A DNA stretch of 64,000 nucleotides from Syntrophomonas wolfei subsp. methylbutyratica (GCF_001570625.1 NZ_BBQT01000016.1:1-64000); one strand, 5' to 3'; counted from the first letter of the stretch, positions 52,427 to 62,422 are shown. Translations and numbers: made by a program. The notes: generated from the sequence alone by a model not told the origin.

Positions 52427-55400
52427 CTAATTGAACCAGACATTCTGCGGACCGTAAATAGCCGCCAATTCCTGCTTTAAATCCTGGCTGGGGGAAACAT
52501 TGAATTTTTCATTCAAGACCAGCAGGCGGCGTCCCGGCAAGTGCAAAAAGACTTCAATATCCCCCGGGTATTTTTGCATAAGTTTTACCAGCTTATTTCT
52601 ATCCATTTCGCCATTGCCATTCCCGGCCAGGCGAAGATGCATTTCCCGCAACGACTCCGGTATGGGGCCCGTTTTCCGCAAGGCTATTTTGGGCTGTTCC
52701 TCACGCCGGTCGAAGTAGCCTTCTACAATTACTGCCCGGTCCGCCTCCAGACGATCACCATTCTTCCGGTAGGCCGAAGGGAAAACCAGCACTTCGATCC
52801 TCCCGCCCAGATCCTCCAGGAAGAAACGGGCATAACTCTCCCCTTTGCGACTGACCCGGCGGCTTAAATTCACCACTATCCCCGCCACGCGAACATAGGA
52901 TTCTTCTTCCCAAAGGTTAATATCTTCCAAACAATGGGTACTGAGCAGGGGTAACAGAGAGCGGAATTCATCCAGGGGACTCTCGGAAACAAAAAAGCCC
53001 AGTACCTCTTTCTCTTTTAACAACCGTTCCCGGGGTTCATATTCGCCCTTCAGCTTTATAATCGGCTCTTCCACCATCTCCATTTCATCCCCGAAAAGAG
53101 AGCCTTGTTGGCTGCATTCATTTTGTTTTATCGCCAGAGAGAGATTAACGCATTCCTCCATAATGGATAAGGCCCCTTTGCGGCTAAAATCCAGCGAGTC
53201 AAAACAACCGGCCAGTATGAGGTTTTCCAGCATGCGCTTGTTCAATTGCCCCAGATCCACCCGGCGGCAAAAGTCAAAAAGGGAGGTATAAAGCCCCTGT
53301 TTTCTCGCCTCTACAATGTTTTTCACCGCATTCTGCCCTACATTCTTTATCGCCCCCAGGCCGAAGCGAATGGCATCCCGGGCCACGCTGAAGTTCTCAT
53401 AACTTTCATTAATGTCCGGGGGCAGTACCTTTATCCCCAGTCTCCGGCATTCTTTAATATAGGAAACTACTTTATCCTGATTATCTATTACACTGCTCAA
53501 AAAAGCGCAAAGGTATTCCACCGGGTAATGGGCTTTTAGGTAAGCGGTCTGGTAGGAAATCAGGGCGTAGGCGGCTGAGTGGCTTTTGTTGAAACCATAG
53601 CCGGCAAAGCTTTCCATAAGGTCAAAGAGATGGCTGGCGGTGGCCAGGCCAATCCCTTTCCGGGCTGCTCCGGCTATGAATTTATCCCGCTGGGCCATCA
53701 ATTCCTCCGCCTTCTTTTTGCCCATGGCCCGCCGTAAAACATCGGCTTCACCCATGGTGAAATCGGCCAGCTCGCTGGCCACCCGCATCACCTGCTCCTG
53801 GTAGAGAATAACCCCATAGGTTTCCTTCAGTATATCCTCCAGCAAGGGATCGATATATTCTATCTCCTGGCGGCCGTTTTTCCGGTTGATAAAATCCTCC
53901 ACCATGCCGCTGCCCAGCGGACCCGGGCGGTAAAGCGCTATTACCGCGATAATATCCTCGAAGCGGTCGGGCTTCATCTCGCAGAGCAAGCGGCGCAAAC
54001 CATCGCTCTCCAATTGAAAGACTCCGGCCGTATCCCCGGCAGACAGCAGTTTGTAAACCGCTTCGTCATCCAGGGGAATGCTGCTAATATCAATATCCTC
54101 GCCCCGGGTCTTCTTGATTATCTCCAGGGCCCGGTCTATCACAGTCAGGGTACGCAAACCCAGTATATCCATTTTTAGCAGCCCGATATCTTCTACCGTC
54201 TCCTTGGTAAACTGGGTTAGCACATGGCCTTCCGGAGTTTTTTGCAGGGGAAGAATCTCGCTTAAACTCTGCCGGCCGATAACCACTCCGGCAGCATGAA
54301 TAGATGCATGACGCGGCATACCTTCGATAGCCTGGGCAATATCCAGTATGTTGCGGGTATTATAATCACTCTGGTAAGCCGTAAAAAGATCCGGCGAAAT
54401 CTCCAGGGCCCGTTCCAGGCTGACCCCCAGTTCAGCCGGCACCATTTTAGCAATACGGTCGACCTGCCCATAAGGTACATCCAGGGCTCGTCCCACATCC
54501 CGAATGGCGGCGCGGGCCGCCATAGTCCCGAAAGTTATAATCTGGGCCACCCGGTCGGCTCCGTATTTGCTTATGATGTATTCTATTACCCGGTCCCGCT
54601 TCTCAAAACAAAAATCAATATCGATATCCGGCATGCTCACCCTTTCCGGGTTGAGAAAGCGTTCAAAAAGCAGGTCATAACGCAGGGGATCGATAGTGGT
54701 AATATCCAACACATAAGACACCAGGCTTCCTGCCGCCGAGCCCCTTCCCGGTCCCACCGGAATCCCGTTTTGCCGGGACCAGTTGACCAAATCCTGCACA
54801 ATAAGAAAGTAGGCGGCAAAGCCCATTTCATTTATAACCCTTAACTCGTATTCCAGGCGCTCGATTATCTTCTCCTGCGCATCAGGGTATTTGCGGCGGA
54901 ACTTCTCATGTACCATTTCACTAAGGAAAGACTCGGCACTATGTCCCGGCGGCAGTTCAAATACGGGTAAATGGTATTCGCCAAAAGTAAAATCGAGATT
55001 GCACTCATCGGCAATCTTCAGAGTGTTCTCCAATGCCTCCGGGCAATCCGGGAAAAGCGCGGCCATTTCCTCCCGGCTTTTCATATAGAATTCGCTGCCC
55101 GAAAAGCGCAGGCGTTTTTCATCGTTTACCACTGAGCCGGTTTGAATACATAGAAGCACATCATGTACCTGGGCGTCTTTTTTCCTCAGGTAATGGCAGT
55201 CATTGCTGGCCGCCAGGGGAATATTATCTTCCCGGCTGAGACGAAGCAGGCCGGGCAAGCTTGCCTTTTCCTCCTGTAAACCATGATCCTGCAATTCCAG
55301 GTAAAAATTTCCCGATCCAAATAATTCCTGGTAATAAAGGGCTTTATTCCGGGCTCCCAGGTAATCCCCGCTCTGGAGCAGGCGGGGTATCTCCCCGGCC

Positions 55401-55819
55401 ACACAACCGGAGAGGGCGATTAAACCCTCATGGTATTTTTCCAGGAGCTCCTGATCCACCCGGGGCTTGTAATAGAAACCTTCCAGGAAAGCCCGGCTTA
55501 CCAGCTGTACCAGGTTCCTGTAACCCAGCTCATTCTTGCAGAGCAGAGTCAGGTGATAAAGATTGTCATCGATACGGGCTTCCTTATCCAAACGGCTGCG
55601 CGGGGCCACATAGAGCTCACAGCCGATTAAGGGCTTGATTCCTCTTTTGCGGGCCTCGCGGTAAAAATCGATTACCCCGTAGAGCACCCCATGGTCGGTT
55701 ATGGCCACCGCCGGCATCTCCAGTTCCACGGCCCGGTTTACCAGGTCCTTGATGCGGCAGGCTCCGTCCAGAAGACTGTATTCGGAATGATTATGTAAGT
55801 GAACAAAACTACCCGGCAT
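52427..55819 (-). CDS. dnaE: DNA polymerase III alpha subunit
   Basis: 1130 residues. The N-terminal PHP domain has [15 protein letters not shown] and the metal-binding His/Asp set (TDHGVLYG). The catalytic aspartates are in PDIDIDF (about 397-403), and [14 protein letters not shown] is the polymerase signature. The [27 protein letters not shown] block, a helix-hairpin-helix region and a C-terminal OB domain ([18 protein letters not shown]) follow. The protein is the main or lagging-strand replicase (DnaE1/DnaE3 type). It starts 18 bp after the YbaK-like gene and is followed by mtrB, forming one minus-strand run. Confidence 0.96.
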   Translation of the reverse strand: MPGSFVHLHNHSEYSLLDGACRIKDLVNRAVELEMPAVAITDHGVLYGVIDFYREARKRGIKPLIGCELYVAPRSRLDKEARIDDNLYHLTLLCKNELGYRNLVQLVSRAFLEGFYYKPRVDQELLEKYHEGLIALSGCVAGEIPRLLQSGDYLGARNKALYYQELFGSGNFYLELQDHGLQEEKASLPGLLRLSREDNIPLAASNDCHYLRKKDAQVHDVLLCIQTGSVVNDEKRLRFSGSEFYMKSREEMAALFPDCPEALENTLKIADECNLDFTFGEYHLPVFELPPGHSAESFLSEMVHEKFRRKYPDAQEKIIERLEYELRVINEMGFAAYFLIVQDLVNWSRQNGIPVGPGRGSAAGSLVSYVLDITTIDPLRYDLLFERFLNPERVSMPDIDIDFCFEKRDRVIEYIISKYGADRVAQIITFGTMAARAAIRDVGRALDVPYGQVDRIAKMVPAELGVSLERALEISPDLFTAYQSDYNTRNILDIAQAIEGMPRHASIHAAGVVIGRQSLSEILPLQKTPEGHVLTQFTKETVEDIGLLKMDILGLRTLTVIDRALEIIKKTRGEDIDISSIPLDDEAVYKLLSAGDTAGVFQLESDGLRRLLCEMKPDRFEDIIAVIALYRPGPLGSGMVEDFINRKNGRQEIEYIDPLLEDILKETYGVILYQEQVMRVASELADFTMGEADVLRRAMGKKKAEELMAQRDKFIAGAARKGIGLATASHLFDLMESFAGYGFNKSHSAAYALISYQTAYLKAHYPVEYLCAFLSSVIDNQDKVVSYIKECRRLGIKVLPPDINESYENFSVARDAIRFGLGAIKNVGQNAVKNIVEARKQGLYTSLFDFCRRVDLGQLNKRMLENLILAGCFDSLDFSRKGALSIMEECVNLSLAIKQNECSQQGSLFGDEMEMVEEPIIKLKGEYEPRERLLKEKEVLGFFVSESPLDEFRSLLPLLSTHCLEDINLWEEESYVRVAGIVVNLSRRVSRKGESYARFFLEDLGGRIEVLVFPSAYRKNGDRLEADRAVIVEGYFDRREEQPKIALRKTGPIPESLREMHLRLAGNGNGEMDRNKLVKLMQKYPGDIEVFLHLPGRRLLVLNEKFNVSPSQDLKQELAAIYGPQNVWFN

Positions 55820-55837
55820 AAATCATCATCCTGTTTC

Positions 55838-56308
55838 CTAATTATCACGCGCAACCCGGCAGGGTGACCCTCCGGTAAGTCGCATCAATTCCTCGTAGGA
55901 TATGGGAAGGGCGGTATTGGCTGTCCCTGCGGCCGCATAAACTACATCATAACGCTTGAGGCTTTCATCGAGAAAAATGGGAATCGGGTTCGGCAAGGCA
56001 AATGGGCAGACACCCCCGACATTGAAGCCGGTAACCGCCAGGACCTCTTCAGCATTCGCCATTCTGGGTCTGCTCCCCAGCAGTTGTTTGAGAGCTTTGT
56101 TATCCATCTTTACATCTCCCGCCGCTACTATCATGAAATATTTATCTCCATTGCTTTTGAATAAAATCGATTTGGCAATCTGTCCCACTTCCGTACCCAG
56201 AGCCTGTGCCGCCAGAGGGGCCGTACTGGTGTCTTCCTCCAGTACAATAATTTTCAATTCCGGATTTTTCTCGCTTAGATAAAGCCTTACTCTTTCAATC
56301 TCGTCCAT
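55838..56308 (-). CDS. YbaK/ProX-type aminoacyl-tRNA deacylase
   Basis: 156 residues from ATG 56308 with GGAGGTATATAGCA. The YbaK/prolyl-tRNA editing fold is clear: TSTAPLAAQALGTEVGQIAKSILFK, then the KYFMIVAAGDVKMDNKALKQLLG segment with the conserved Lys, the TGFNVGGVCPFALPNPIPIFLDESL loop and the AAGTANTALPIS strand. The family hydrolyses mischarged tRNAs such as Ala- or Cys-tRNA(Pro). Copy 2 of the MITE-like element lies only 38 bp upstream of the start and may have moved or replaced the promoter. Confidence 0.9.
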   Translation of the reverse strand: MDEIERVRLYLSEKNPELKIIVLEEDTSTAPLAAQALGTEVGQIAKSILFKSNGDKYFMIVAAGDVKMDNKALKQLLGSRPRMANAEEVLAVTGFNVGGVCPFALPNPIPIFLDESLKRYDVVYAAAGTANTALPISYEELMRLTGGSPCRVARDN

Positions 56309-56346
56309 TGCTATATACCTCCTGCTTTGTCTTTTTATTATACCTT

Positions 56347-56660
56347 GATTCTTCTGCAAAAAGTTATAATATTCATTGGCTTGTATAAATATACCGCTCC
56401 AGCGTCCTTAATAGCGACCGCAGGGAGCATCAGTTGTGCCCGACAGGGCGCTTCGCATGGGCAACACCTGCGGCTTGTCTCGCGGCTCAAGGGGTACCGC
56501 GCTAATCTCCCGTCCATGGGTGAAGCGCTCTCGCGACATCCTGTCGCTCGCCCCCTTTCGCCTGCTCGCCTTCGCCGGGTGTTGCATCCATGCTTCGCCA
56601 ACGCTCGCTTTGTATATTTATGCAACCCTTATGCAACAAAAGGGTTTTTGCAGTGGAGTC
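56347..56660. mobile_element. MITE-like element, copy 2 (314 bp)
   Basis: Same element as 50625-50995 but without the internal 55-bp block. The ends GATTCTTCTGCAAAAA and TTTTTGCAGTGGAGTC are inverted repeats (13 of 16 match), and ATACCTT flanks both sides (56340-56346 and 56661-56667). The inner half holds stem-forming GC-rich stretches. Open frames exist on both strands but are not shared cleanly between copies because of single-base differences, so it is not a gene. Non-autonomous transposition by an enzyme elsewhere in the genome is inferred. Confidence 0.82.
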
Positions 56661-56698
56661 ATACCTTAAAAAAGCTGGAACTTTGCCTTCATAAAAAA

Positions 56699-56723
56699 GC
56701 AAAAAGGGTGGCATTTCCACCCT
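56699..56723 (-). terminator. Terminator after the spore-protein gene
   Basis: On the minus strand AGGGTGG and CCACCCT form a 7-bp stem with a 5-nt loop followed by TTTTT. It lies about 40 bp after the spore-protein stop. Confidence 0.8.
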
Positions 56724-56764
56724 GAAAAGTCGCTAACCGCCTTTTTCCGGCCCCAACCAACACC

Positions 56765-56971
56765 CTACAGCAGCTTTTTTTTATCTCCTGCTCCACTATC
56801 CCGCAGTCTTTTGCTCATAAGCCCCCCTACCCGACCGCAGGTGGCATTGCTCAAGGAATCCCAGCCTTCTTTCTCTACCTGCTCCCATATCCCCAGTTCT
56901 TTGGCAATCTCTATTTTTAACAGATCCTTCTCACTCAAGACCTTTTTCTTTTTCTTCTTCTTAGTGGAAAT
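56765..56971 (-). CDS. Alpha/beta-type small acid-soluble spore protein
   Basis: 68 residues if started at ATT 56971, which has a GCAGGTG ribosome site; a TTG at 56938 would give 57 residues. After a poly-Lys stretch, the protein reads LSEKDLLKIEIAKELGIWEQVEKEGWDSL and then CGRVGGLMSKRLRD, the two conserved blocks of alpha/beta SASP (EIAxELG and GRxGG). These proteins coat and protect DNA in spores. The gene was found by translating the gap and lacks an ATG, GTG or TTG in its best position. It indicates a sporulating lineage. Confidence 0.75.
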   Translation of the reverse strand: MSTKKKKKKKVLSEKDLLKIEIAKELGIWEQVEKEGWDSLSNATCGRVGGLMSKRLRDSGAGDKKKLL

Positions 56972-57006
56972 GGTTTAACACCTGCACTTTCATGTATTAT
57001 CTAATT

Positions 57007-57054
57007 GTTCGCCTTTCCGGGTGTTGCATCCCGCTTTACCAACGCTTGCTTTAG
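57007..57054. repeat. Fragment of the MITE-like element
   Basis: The stretch GGGTGTTGCATCC, then a CTTTACCAACGCTTGCTTT-like segment, is a diverged copy of the last third of the two MITE-like elements (GGTGTTGCATCC and CTTCGCCAACGCTCGCTTT). Ends and flanking duplications are gone. It marks an older insertion about 350 bp from copy 2. Confidence 0.6.
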
Positions 57055-57107
57055 AATGGTCTGGATCCGGAACTTACTCTATTATTACCTGTCGGGGTTT
57101 GGAATAC

Positions 57108-57815
57108 TCAGATTTTCTCCATGAAAGAGAACAAATCACTGAGTTTTCCCCGCCAATCCGGGCTTAATCCAACCCCCCGGTCAATCAGCATATCTTCCAC
57201 CAGGAATGTTTTCATGCCAATCTTGCCGGCGGGCAGGTCTTCTCCCACATCATTGCCGATCATCAGGCATTCTTCAGGCTTTACCCCGATCACCTCAGCA
57301 ACTTCCTGGTAATACTCCTGATGGGGCTTGCAAAAATGCATGATTTCGTAGGAGGTAATCAAATCATAATCAAAATGGCCCACCCCGGCCCAATTGAGGC
57401 GTTGTTGCAGAGCAGTCAAGGGAAACACGGCATTGGTGGCAACTACTACCTTCAAATCCTGGTCAAATAATTTCTCCATCATTTCCGGAACCCCGGCAAA
57501 GGGCTTACAGTAAGGCTCCAAAAGAGGAAATTCCCGTTCATAAAAGCACTCGAAAAACTCCCGGAAATCCTTCTCCGGGTATCTCCAATTCGAAAAGAAA
57601 TCCCGCATGAAGATTTCTTCATTACTACATTCGGGGTTACGATCGGAAATCATTACCCCGGTGGATTTAAAAACCTGTTCCACCAATCCTTTGCTGTCGC
57701 TATAACCTGCTTCCAGCGCCATTTTTTGCATACGGGCAAAATACTTCTGCAGGAAAAAATCCATATCAATATTTAGCAAAGTCCCATCCAAATCAAACAA
57801 AACTGCCTTAAACAC
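57108..57815 (-). CDS. HAD-family phosphatase-like hydrolase
   Basis: 235 residues. Motif I is FDLDGTLLN with the nucleophile Asp8, motif II is VVVATNA, the Lys of motif III is in FCKPHQEYY, and motif IV is MIGNDVGEDLPAG. A helical cap lies between residues 15 and 90. The length and cap type fit small-molecule phosphatases of the phosphoglycolate-phosphatase or pyrimidine-nucleotidase kind. The substrate cannot be told from sequence. It lies in the minus-strand run after the CMD-like gene. Confidence 0.9.
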   Translation of the reverse strand: MFKAVLFDLDGTLLNIDMDFFLQKYFARMQKMALEAGYSDSKGLVEQVFKSTGVMISDRNPECSNEEIFMRDFFSNWRYPEKDFREFFECFYEREFPLLEPYCKPFAGVPEMMEKLFDQDLKVVVATNAVFPLTALQQRLNWAGVGHFDYDLITSYEIMHFCKPHQEYYQEVAEVIGVKPEECLMIGNDVGEDLPAGKIGMKTFLVEDMLIDRGVGLSPDWRGKLSDLFSFMEKI

Positions 57816-57870
57816 AGTCCCGGCTTTGCCTCCTTCCCAAGAATCTAAAATTCAAGGCAATTACTTCTAC

Positions 57871-58167
57871 TTAAAAAGCATTAACTGCCGTTTTTATAAG
57901 ATCCATACTATTTACAAAGTAAGCCAGCCGAATGGCTTCCCGGATTTCTTCTTCCGAAGCGCCGGCTTCCCGCGCCTGCCTGGATAATACCTTAACCCCT
58001 TCGGCAGTTCCTTTTAATACATCCAGAGCCAGAAGTATCAGATACCGGGTCCTGGCATCCAACCGCTGCGTATTTACTGCTCCGCTAAGGCTCCCTTCCA
58101 GCAAGGCAAAATACTCCGGGTCTTTCTCTTTATACTGTTCTACAAACCATGGTAGAGCAGTGGCCAT
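57871..58167 (-). CDS. CMD/AhpD-like protein lacking catalytic residues
   Basis: 98 residues of the carboxymuconolactone decarboxylase family: LDARTRYLILLALDVLKGTAEGV, then LSRQAREAGASEEEIREAIRLAYFV. The redox CxxC and the His of AhpD-type enzymes are absent (the segment reads KGTAEG and LSRQA), so peroxidase activity of that type is not expected. The protein may be structural, or act by another mechanism, as in gamma-CMD-like decarboxylases. It is 55 bp upstream of the HAD gene and probably co-transcribed. Confidence 0.82.
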   Translation of the reverse strand: MATALPWFVEQYKEKDPEYFALLEGSLSGAVNTQRLDARTRYLILLALDVLKGTAEGVKVLSRQAREAGASEEEIREAIRLAYFVNSMDLIKTAVNAF

Positions 58168-58309
58168 ACTAAACTCCCTCCTCCTGGTATTTTTTACTTC
58201 TATTATTTATTTTAACATACTGTCATTCTCTCCGTCAGCAGCCCGGGCAAAACCAGGGATTATCAGGGGGGTTTTGAAATAAAGTGAGGGGTAAGCAGTA
58301 AGGGGTTAG

Positions 58310-58338
58310 GGTGTCAAAAGGACCGTCCCCTTGACACC
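58310..58338. repeat. Palindromic GGTGTCAA repeat
   Basis: GGTGTCAA and TTGACACC form an 8-bp stem around a 13-nt loop (AAGGACCGTCCCC). There is no T tract. I associate hairpins of this sequence with dispersed intergenic repeats in Firmicute genomes. Only one copy occurs in this window. Confidence 0.5.
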
Positions 58339-58421
58339 TTTGAAATTTTTAGTTACAAAAGAAGGACTTTTTGGTAATATATAGAAAGATTACTGAGAGA
58401 ACAATCAAAGGAGGATATCGG

Positions 58422-59615
58422 ATGTTTTTTACCTTTCTAAATAAAGAAAAAGCGGACAGCCTGGATATTTCCGCACTAATCAAATATTCCCCCCGGGAAG
58501 TGCTATATTATTATTATGATTCCGCAATTAGAATACCCTGGGAAGGCTACTGGAAAATCAAAGAGTTGGCTGCTGCTTCCGGGAAAGCCGCAAACCCCAT
58601 TAAAGAGTGGTTGGAACTCTTCGAGCAGGAGTTAAACGCTGACGCTGACCTTAGTAGTTTAAATGACAACGAATTCATTGATTCTATCGGTCCTTATTAT
58701 TACTTGCCTGGCAATACCCGTTTTTATTTCGATAAAAACTTTCGGAATCCGGTCGATATGGTCAGCAGCGAAAACCTGGCCAGCTTAGCGGCCCTGGCAA
58801 CTATTCTCCCTTTGAACAACGAAATCCAAGCTAACTGCAAAATAAAAAAGGCTAAGCGAAAAGCAACTAAAAGCAAGGATGAACTTCTCAAAGATATTAA
58901 CCTTTGCCTTACTTCCTTGCGAGAAATCGAACGGCTTAACAAACAGATCAATTACTGGGAAAAGATACTGGAACAGCGTTATTTTCTCCGGGAAAGAGAA
59001 GATTTATTTCCTGCAGAACCGGATAGTCTACCTCAAAAACCGGAAAAGCCGGCGGAAATAGAAGTTTCCGACAATGTCTTGCCTTTCAGTCGTTTGCTAT
59101 CGCGCCAAAAGAAACAACATAATTTGGATTTGAACCACTATAATCATGAAATAAAGGTCTATTTCATTCGTTATCGCGAGTATGAAAAGGCTTGTGACCG
59201 CTACAAGGAAGCTCTGGAAAACTGGCCGGAATACCACCAGCTGTTTCTGGATAATTGCCTGAACGATATCAAGAAAGCTGAGGAAAAGCTTAATACGGCC
59301 AGGCAAAACAGGCAAACATACAGTGAGGTAATACAAAAGTCTATGGTGCACTCGGCTTACCAGGATATCAGAACCCTGGAGTTATTTAAATACTATTTGA
59401 AAACCGGGCGGGCCAATGAACTCCAGGATTGCATGAATATTTTTGAAGAAGAAAGAAACTGGACCGAAATTAAAGCCAGCCAGGAAAGGATAGAAAACAC
59501 CATCCATTTTCTGCAAAGCGCCAATCCTGATACCCATTTTGCCGATGAACATATTAATCTGTTTCTTAATCATTTTCAGGAGAAAACGGGGGATTTGGCC
59601 AAGGTCGGAGTCTAA
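58422..59615 (+). CDS. Coiled-coil protein of unknown function (397 aa)
   Basis: 397 residues from ATG 58422 with AAAGGAGG; the frame upstream to 58371 has no site. The first 120 residues are a mixed domain (ALIKYSPREVLYYYYDSAIR, IGPYYYLPGNTRFYFD). From about 150 to 390 it is mostly charged helices with several Arg/Lys/Glu runs, likely coiled coils, including a proline-rich break (LPQKPEKPAE). No signal peptide or membrane segment is seen. I do not recognise a family. It is a single gene between converging or diverging neighbours. Confidence 0.65.
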   Translation: MFFTFLNKEKADSLDISALIKYSPREVLYYYYDSAIRIPWEGYWKIKELAAASGKAANPIKEWLELFEQELNADADLSSLNDNEFIDSIGPYYYLPGNTRFYFDKNFRNPVDMVSSENLASLAALATILPLNNEIQANCKIKKAKRKATKSKDELLKDINLCLTSLREIERLNKQINYWEKILEQRYFLREREDLFPAEPDSLPQKPEKPAEIEVSDNVLPFSRLLSRQKKQHNLDLNHYNHEIKVYFIRYREYEKACDRYKEALENWPEYHQLFLDNCLNDIKKAEEKLNTARQNRQTYSEVIQKSMVHSAYQDIRTLELFKYYLKTGRANELQDCMNIFEEERNWTEIKASQERIENTIHFLQSANPDTHFADEHINLFLNHFQEKTGDLAKVGV

Positions 59616-59728
59616 AAAGTGCCTGCTAAGTCACTTTTCATTGGTGGTTGTGTCCTCTACCCTTTCAGGTATCACTATTAAGGTTGAAGACATAGAAGGT
59701 AAGCTATAAATACAATCTTCAAACATTG

Positions 59729-60397
59729 TCAAACAGTATATAGAGGGAGTTCCTTTTTCAAGAATAACTTGTAAAGCACCATTCCGGCCAGAAAGCCGCC
59801 GATATGCGCCCAGAAGGCTATGGCTCCGCAGGCATCGGAAAAGAAAATACTGGCGGTTCCACACCAGATTTGAGTTAAAGCCCAGAAGCCCAGATAAATC
59901 CAGGCGGGCAGGTTAAAGAGAAAGAAAGGCGGTATAAAGGTTAGAACCCTGGCTTTCTTAAATAACAAAAAATACGCTCCCATCACTCCGGCAACGGCTC
60001 CGGAAGCTCCAACCACCGGTACGCTGGAAAGCGGATTAACGAAGTAGTGGGTTAAGGCGGCGAGTATACCGCAGCTCAAGTAAAATAAAATAAAATGCCC
60101 TCTCCCCATTCTATCTTCCAGGTTGTCGCCAAAAAGCCACAGTATCCACATATTACCGATTACATGCATCCAACTGCCGTGAAGAAACATGGAAGTCAAA
60201 AAAGGCAGATAAGCCAGAAATGGAACATAGCCTTGACTATAGTTAAGCGGAGTCAGCCCAAATACGGAAAACAGCTTTGCCATGCCTTCAAGGCCCAGGG
60301 AACTCTCGTAAAAAAAAATGGCCAGGTTCAAAGCGATAATAGTTACCGTTATTAATGGAAAAGTGTTACTGGGAGTACTGTCCCTGAGTGGAATCAT
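59729..60397 (-). CDS. Rhomboid intramembrane serine protease
   Basis: 222 residues with six or seven membrane helices. The catalytic Ser is in GASGAVAGVMG (about residue 130) and the His in FWAHIGGFLAG. The family's HGSWMHVIGNMWILWLFGDNLEDRMG segment and the N-terminal FPLITVTIIALNLAIFFYE helix are present. Rhomboids cleave membrane proteins within the bilayer. The substrate is unknown. It ends 34 bp before the large coiled-coil membrane protein start region on the same strand but transcription direction makes it the downstream gene. Confidence 0.92.
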   Translation of the reverse strand: MIPLRDSTPSNTFPLITVTIIALNLAIFFYESSLGLEGMAKLFSVFGLTPLNYSQGYVPFLAYLPFLTSMFLHGSWMHVIGNMWILWLFGDNLEDRMGRGHFILFYLSCGILAALTHYFVNPLSSVPVVGASGAVAGVMGAYFLLFKKARVLTFIPPFFLFNLPAWIYLGFWALTQIWCGTASIFFSDACGAIAFWAHIGGFLAGMVLYKLFLKKELPLYTV

Positions 60398-60430
60398 TTA
60401 GCAACCTCCGTGCAGTTCAGTCCGTATTTT

Positions 60431-62224
60431 TTAAGCAGAGTCTGCCTTGCTCACCGCTTGATTCTGTTTTGAAAGCAGGATATCCGTAGCTTTAATAGCA
60501 CAATTTCGCATATAATCAAGCTCAGTTTCTTTTTCCAAATCCCGGGGCAAAGCTTTAAAAGGATGAATATATTTATTCCTTATCTGGTGAATAACCAGCA
60601 AGATTCCTACCAAATAGAATCCGCTATTATCATATTCATCATCAAGCAAATCAATAAACAAAGCCCAGGCAGCCTGATTCAGGTTCTCCGGTCTTTGTTT
60701 AAGGTAAGGGTTGTTGCAATAGCTATAGAATGAACGCGGGAAAAGATCCTTTATATATTGAACCAACTCCCTATTCTGGCTTTCCAGAGCCTCTATCACT
60801 CTTTGAAACAGTTTTTCATATTCATCTGAAACATTTCGCAGGTCTATAGACCTTCTCCTATTCAACCCCTCCTGGGTAACTCTAATGTTTCTCCTGACCA
60901 GATAATCCACCGGCTCAATAAACATAAGCAAGGGATAAGAACCATCACGAATAACTTCACTAAGCTTATTCCCAGAATAGAGCTGATAGATTAACTCAGC
61001 ATCAACAAGTGCTTTCGCAAAAACAGCCTTATCACGGTTTTGCATCTCCGCCCCAAACGATGGGATCTCTTCTGCCAAAAAATTCTTTATATATTCGATT
61101 ACATCTTCCTCCACATTTTGATTAACCTGTTCTCTAATCGCCAGCAATTGATTCTCAATTTCTCCCCAACGTTTCTCCACCAGTATATCCTGCCAGGCCA
61201 GTGTAAGCATAACTTCCTCAGCCTCATCCTTCAGTTTTGCAATTTTTATGCAACACTGGTTCAGACGCTGCAGCAACATCTGGTCCTCATTTTCCGATTC
61301 ATCCAGAAGCCGGCTCAGGATTTGATGGATTTCACTAAAACTGTTCATTAATTGCAAGGTGCAGTTTTGCATTTTTCCTACTACATCAGCGGAAATATCC
61401 TCCATATCCCGTATAATGCCATCTTGAAAAGCCATCGTTCGAGTTTCCAGAGATTTTTCCAAATTCAGGGCAAACTGCTCACCCAGTTTATTTACATTAA
61501 AATACTCTTCCAGATTAAATTCTTCTTCGTTCTCTATTTCCTCGCGGTTTCTTATCTGAGCCAGCAATAGCTTATAAACATAATCATAAAAAATATCCTT
61601 TTCCTTCAACATGGTGCTTCTCAGGTCTTCAAGTTTCTCCTTAAGGAACTGCTCCATTTCCTTCAAACTAATCCCACGAGTGATTTTAAGGTCATTAAGT
61701 AAAGATGAGATGATTTCTATATTATTCAAAAGATTCTTTATCAGTTTGCCCTTTTCCTCATTGAGAGAAACAATCAGAGCTGGAATAGACTTTAGTTCAA
61801 GTATCATCCCTTCCGTCCTTTCAATAAAGACATCTTTTTCTTCCCACAACCAGGACAAGCTCCGGGAAAAATCCTGATAAATTGAATTTACCAAAGGCCG
61901 GGAAAATTTTTGGACTTCCTGGTCAAATATCTCTTCTCCAATGTGCTTAACTCCTTGCATTAATTCCTGGGCTTCTTTACTGCCTACTAGCTCCTGCTGT
62001 ATATCCTCCACATTTGCCCATGATTTTAGAACTTTTATCCCGACCAATGCCAGCAATAAAAAGATAAATAAGATTACCAGGGAAAAGGTCCATAATAAAA
62101 TAATGATAGTAAAAACGTTTAATAAGAGTAAAACCCATACCAGAATCCAGATGTTAGTTTGCCCTCTAAGATTAGCTTTCACTCTCTCCAAGAATATCAA
62201 ATCTTCATCTCCCAACATTATCAT
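60431..62224 (-). CDS. Membrane-anchored coiled-coil protein of unknown function
   Basis: About 597 residues from ATG 62224 (ATG 62218 is also possible); the frame is open to 62272. Two adjacent membrane helices lie near residues 25-65 (WILVWVLLLLNVFTIIILLW and LVILFIFLLLALVGI). The rest is cytoplasmic by the positive-inside rule, largely long amphipathic helices with heptad patterns (VKHIGEEIFDQEV, KGKLIKNLLNNIEII, ISADVVGKMQNCTLQLMNSF). It recalls the signalling region of chemoreceptors, but the conserved tip is not seen. The C-terminal 150 residues look globular. Rhomboid is encoded 34 bp downstream. No family recognised. Confidence 0.65.
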   Translation of the reverse strand: MIMLGDEDLIFLERVKANLRGQTNIWILVWVLLLLNVFTIIILLWTFSLVILFIFLLLALVGIKVLKSWANVEDIQQELVGSKEAQELMQGVKHIGEEIFDQEVQKFSRPLVNSIYQDFSRSLSWLWEEKDVFIERTEGMILELKSIPALIVSLNEEKGKLIKNLLNNIEIISSLLNDLKITRGISLKEMEQFLKEKLEDLRSTMLKEKDIFYDYVYKLLLAQIRNREEIENEEEFNLEEYFNVNKLGEQFALNLEKSLETRTMAFQDGIIRDMEDISADVVGKMQNCTLQLMNSFSEIHQILSRLLDESENEDQMLLQRLNQCCIKIAKLKDEAEEVMLTLAWQDILVEKRWGEIENQLLAIREQVNQNVEEDVIEYIKNFLAEEIPSFGAEMQNRDKAVFAKALVDAELIYQLYSGNKLSEVIRDGSYPLLMFIEPVDYLVRRNIRVTQEGLNRRRSIDLRNVSDEYEKLFQRVIEALESQNRELVQYIKDLFPRSFYSYCNNPYLKQRPENLNQAAWALFIDLLDDEYDNSGFYLVGILLVIHQIRNKYIHPFKALPRDLEKETELDYMRNCAIKATDILLSKQNQAVSKADSA

Positions 62225-62422
62225 CGGAACCCGCCCGCTTAAAGAAGCGAGGAACATATTTTGCCCAAGCATCGGAAGACACTGGAAGCAGTTTCAACAC
62301 AGCGCTGCAACGAGGCGGGGATAGAACCCGGTCACTTAAAGAGCATATTTCACCTCGTTATAATAATATCGGTAAATTCCTTAAAAACTTAATTAAATTC
62401 AGAGTAGCAGAACTTACATCCC

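Noticed and set aside
62279-62340. Stretch resembling a tRNA T-arm or CRISPR repeat (GGATAGAACCCGGTC)
   Set aside because: No cloverleaf can be formed and the sequence is not repeated, so it is neither a tRNA nor a CRISPR array.
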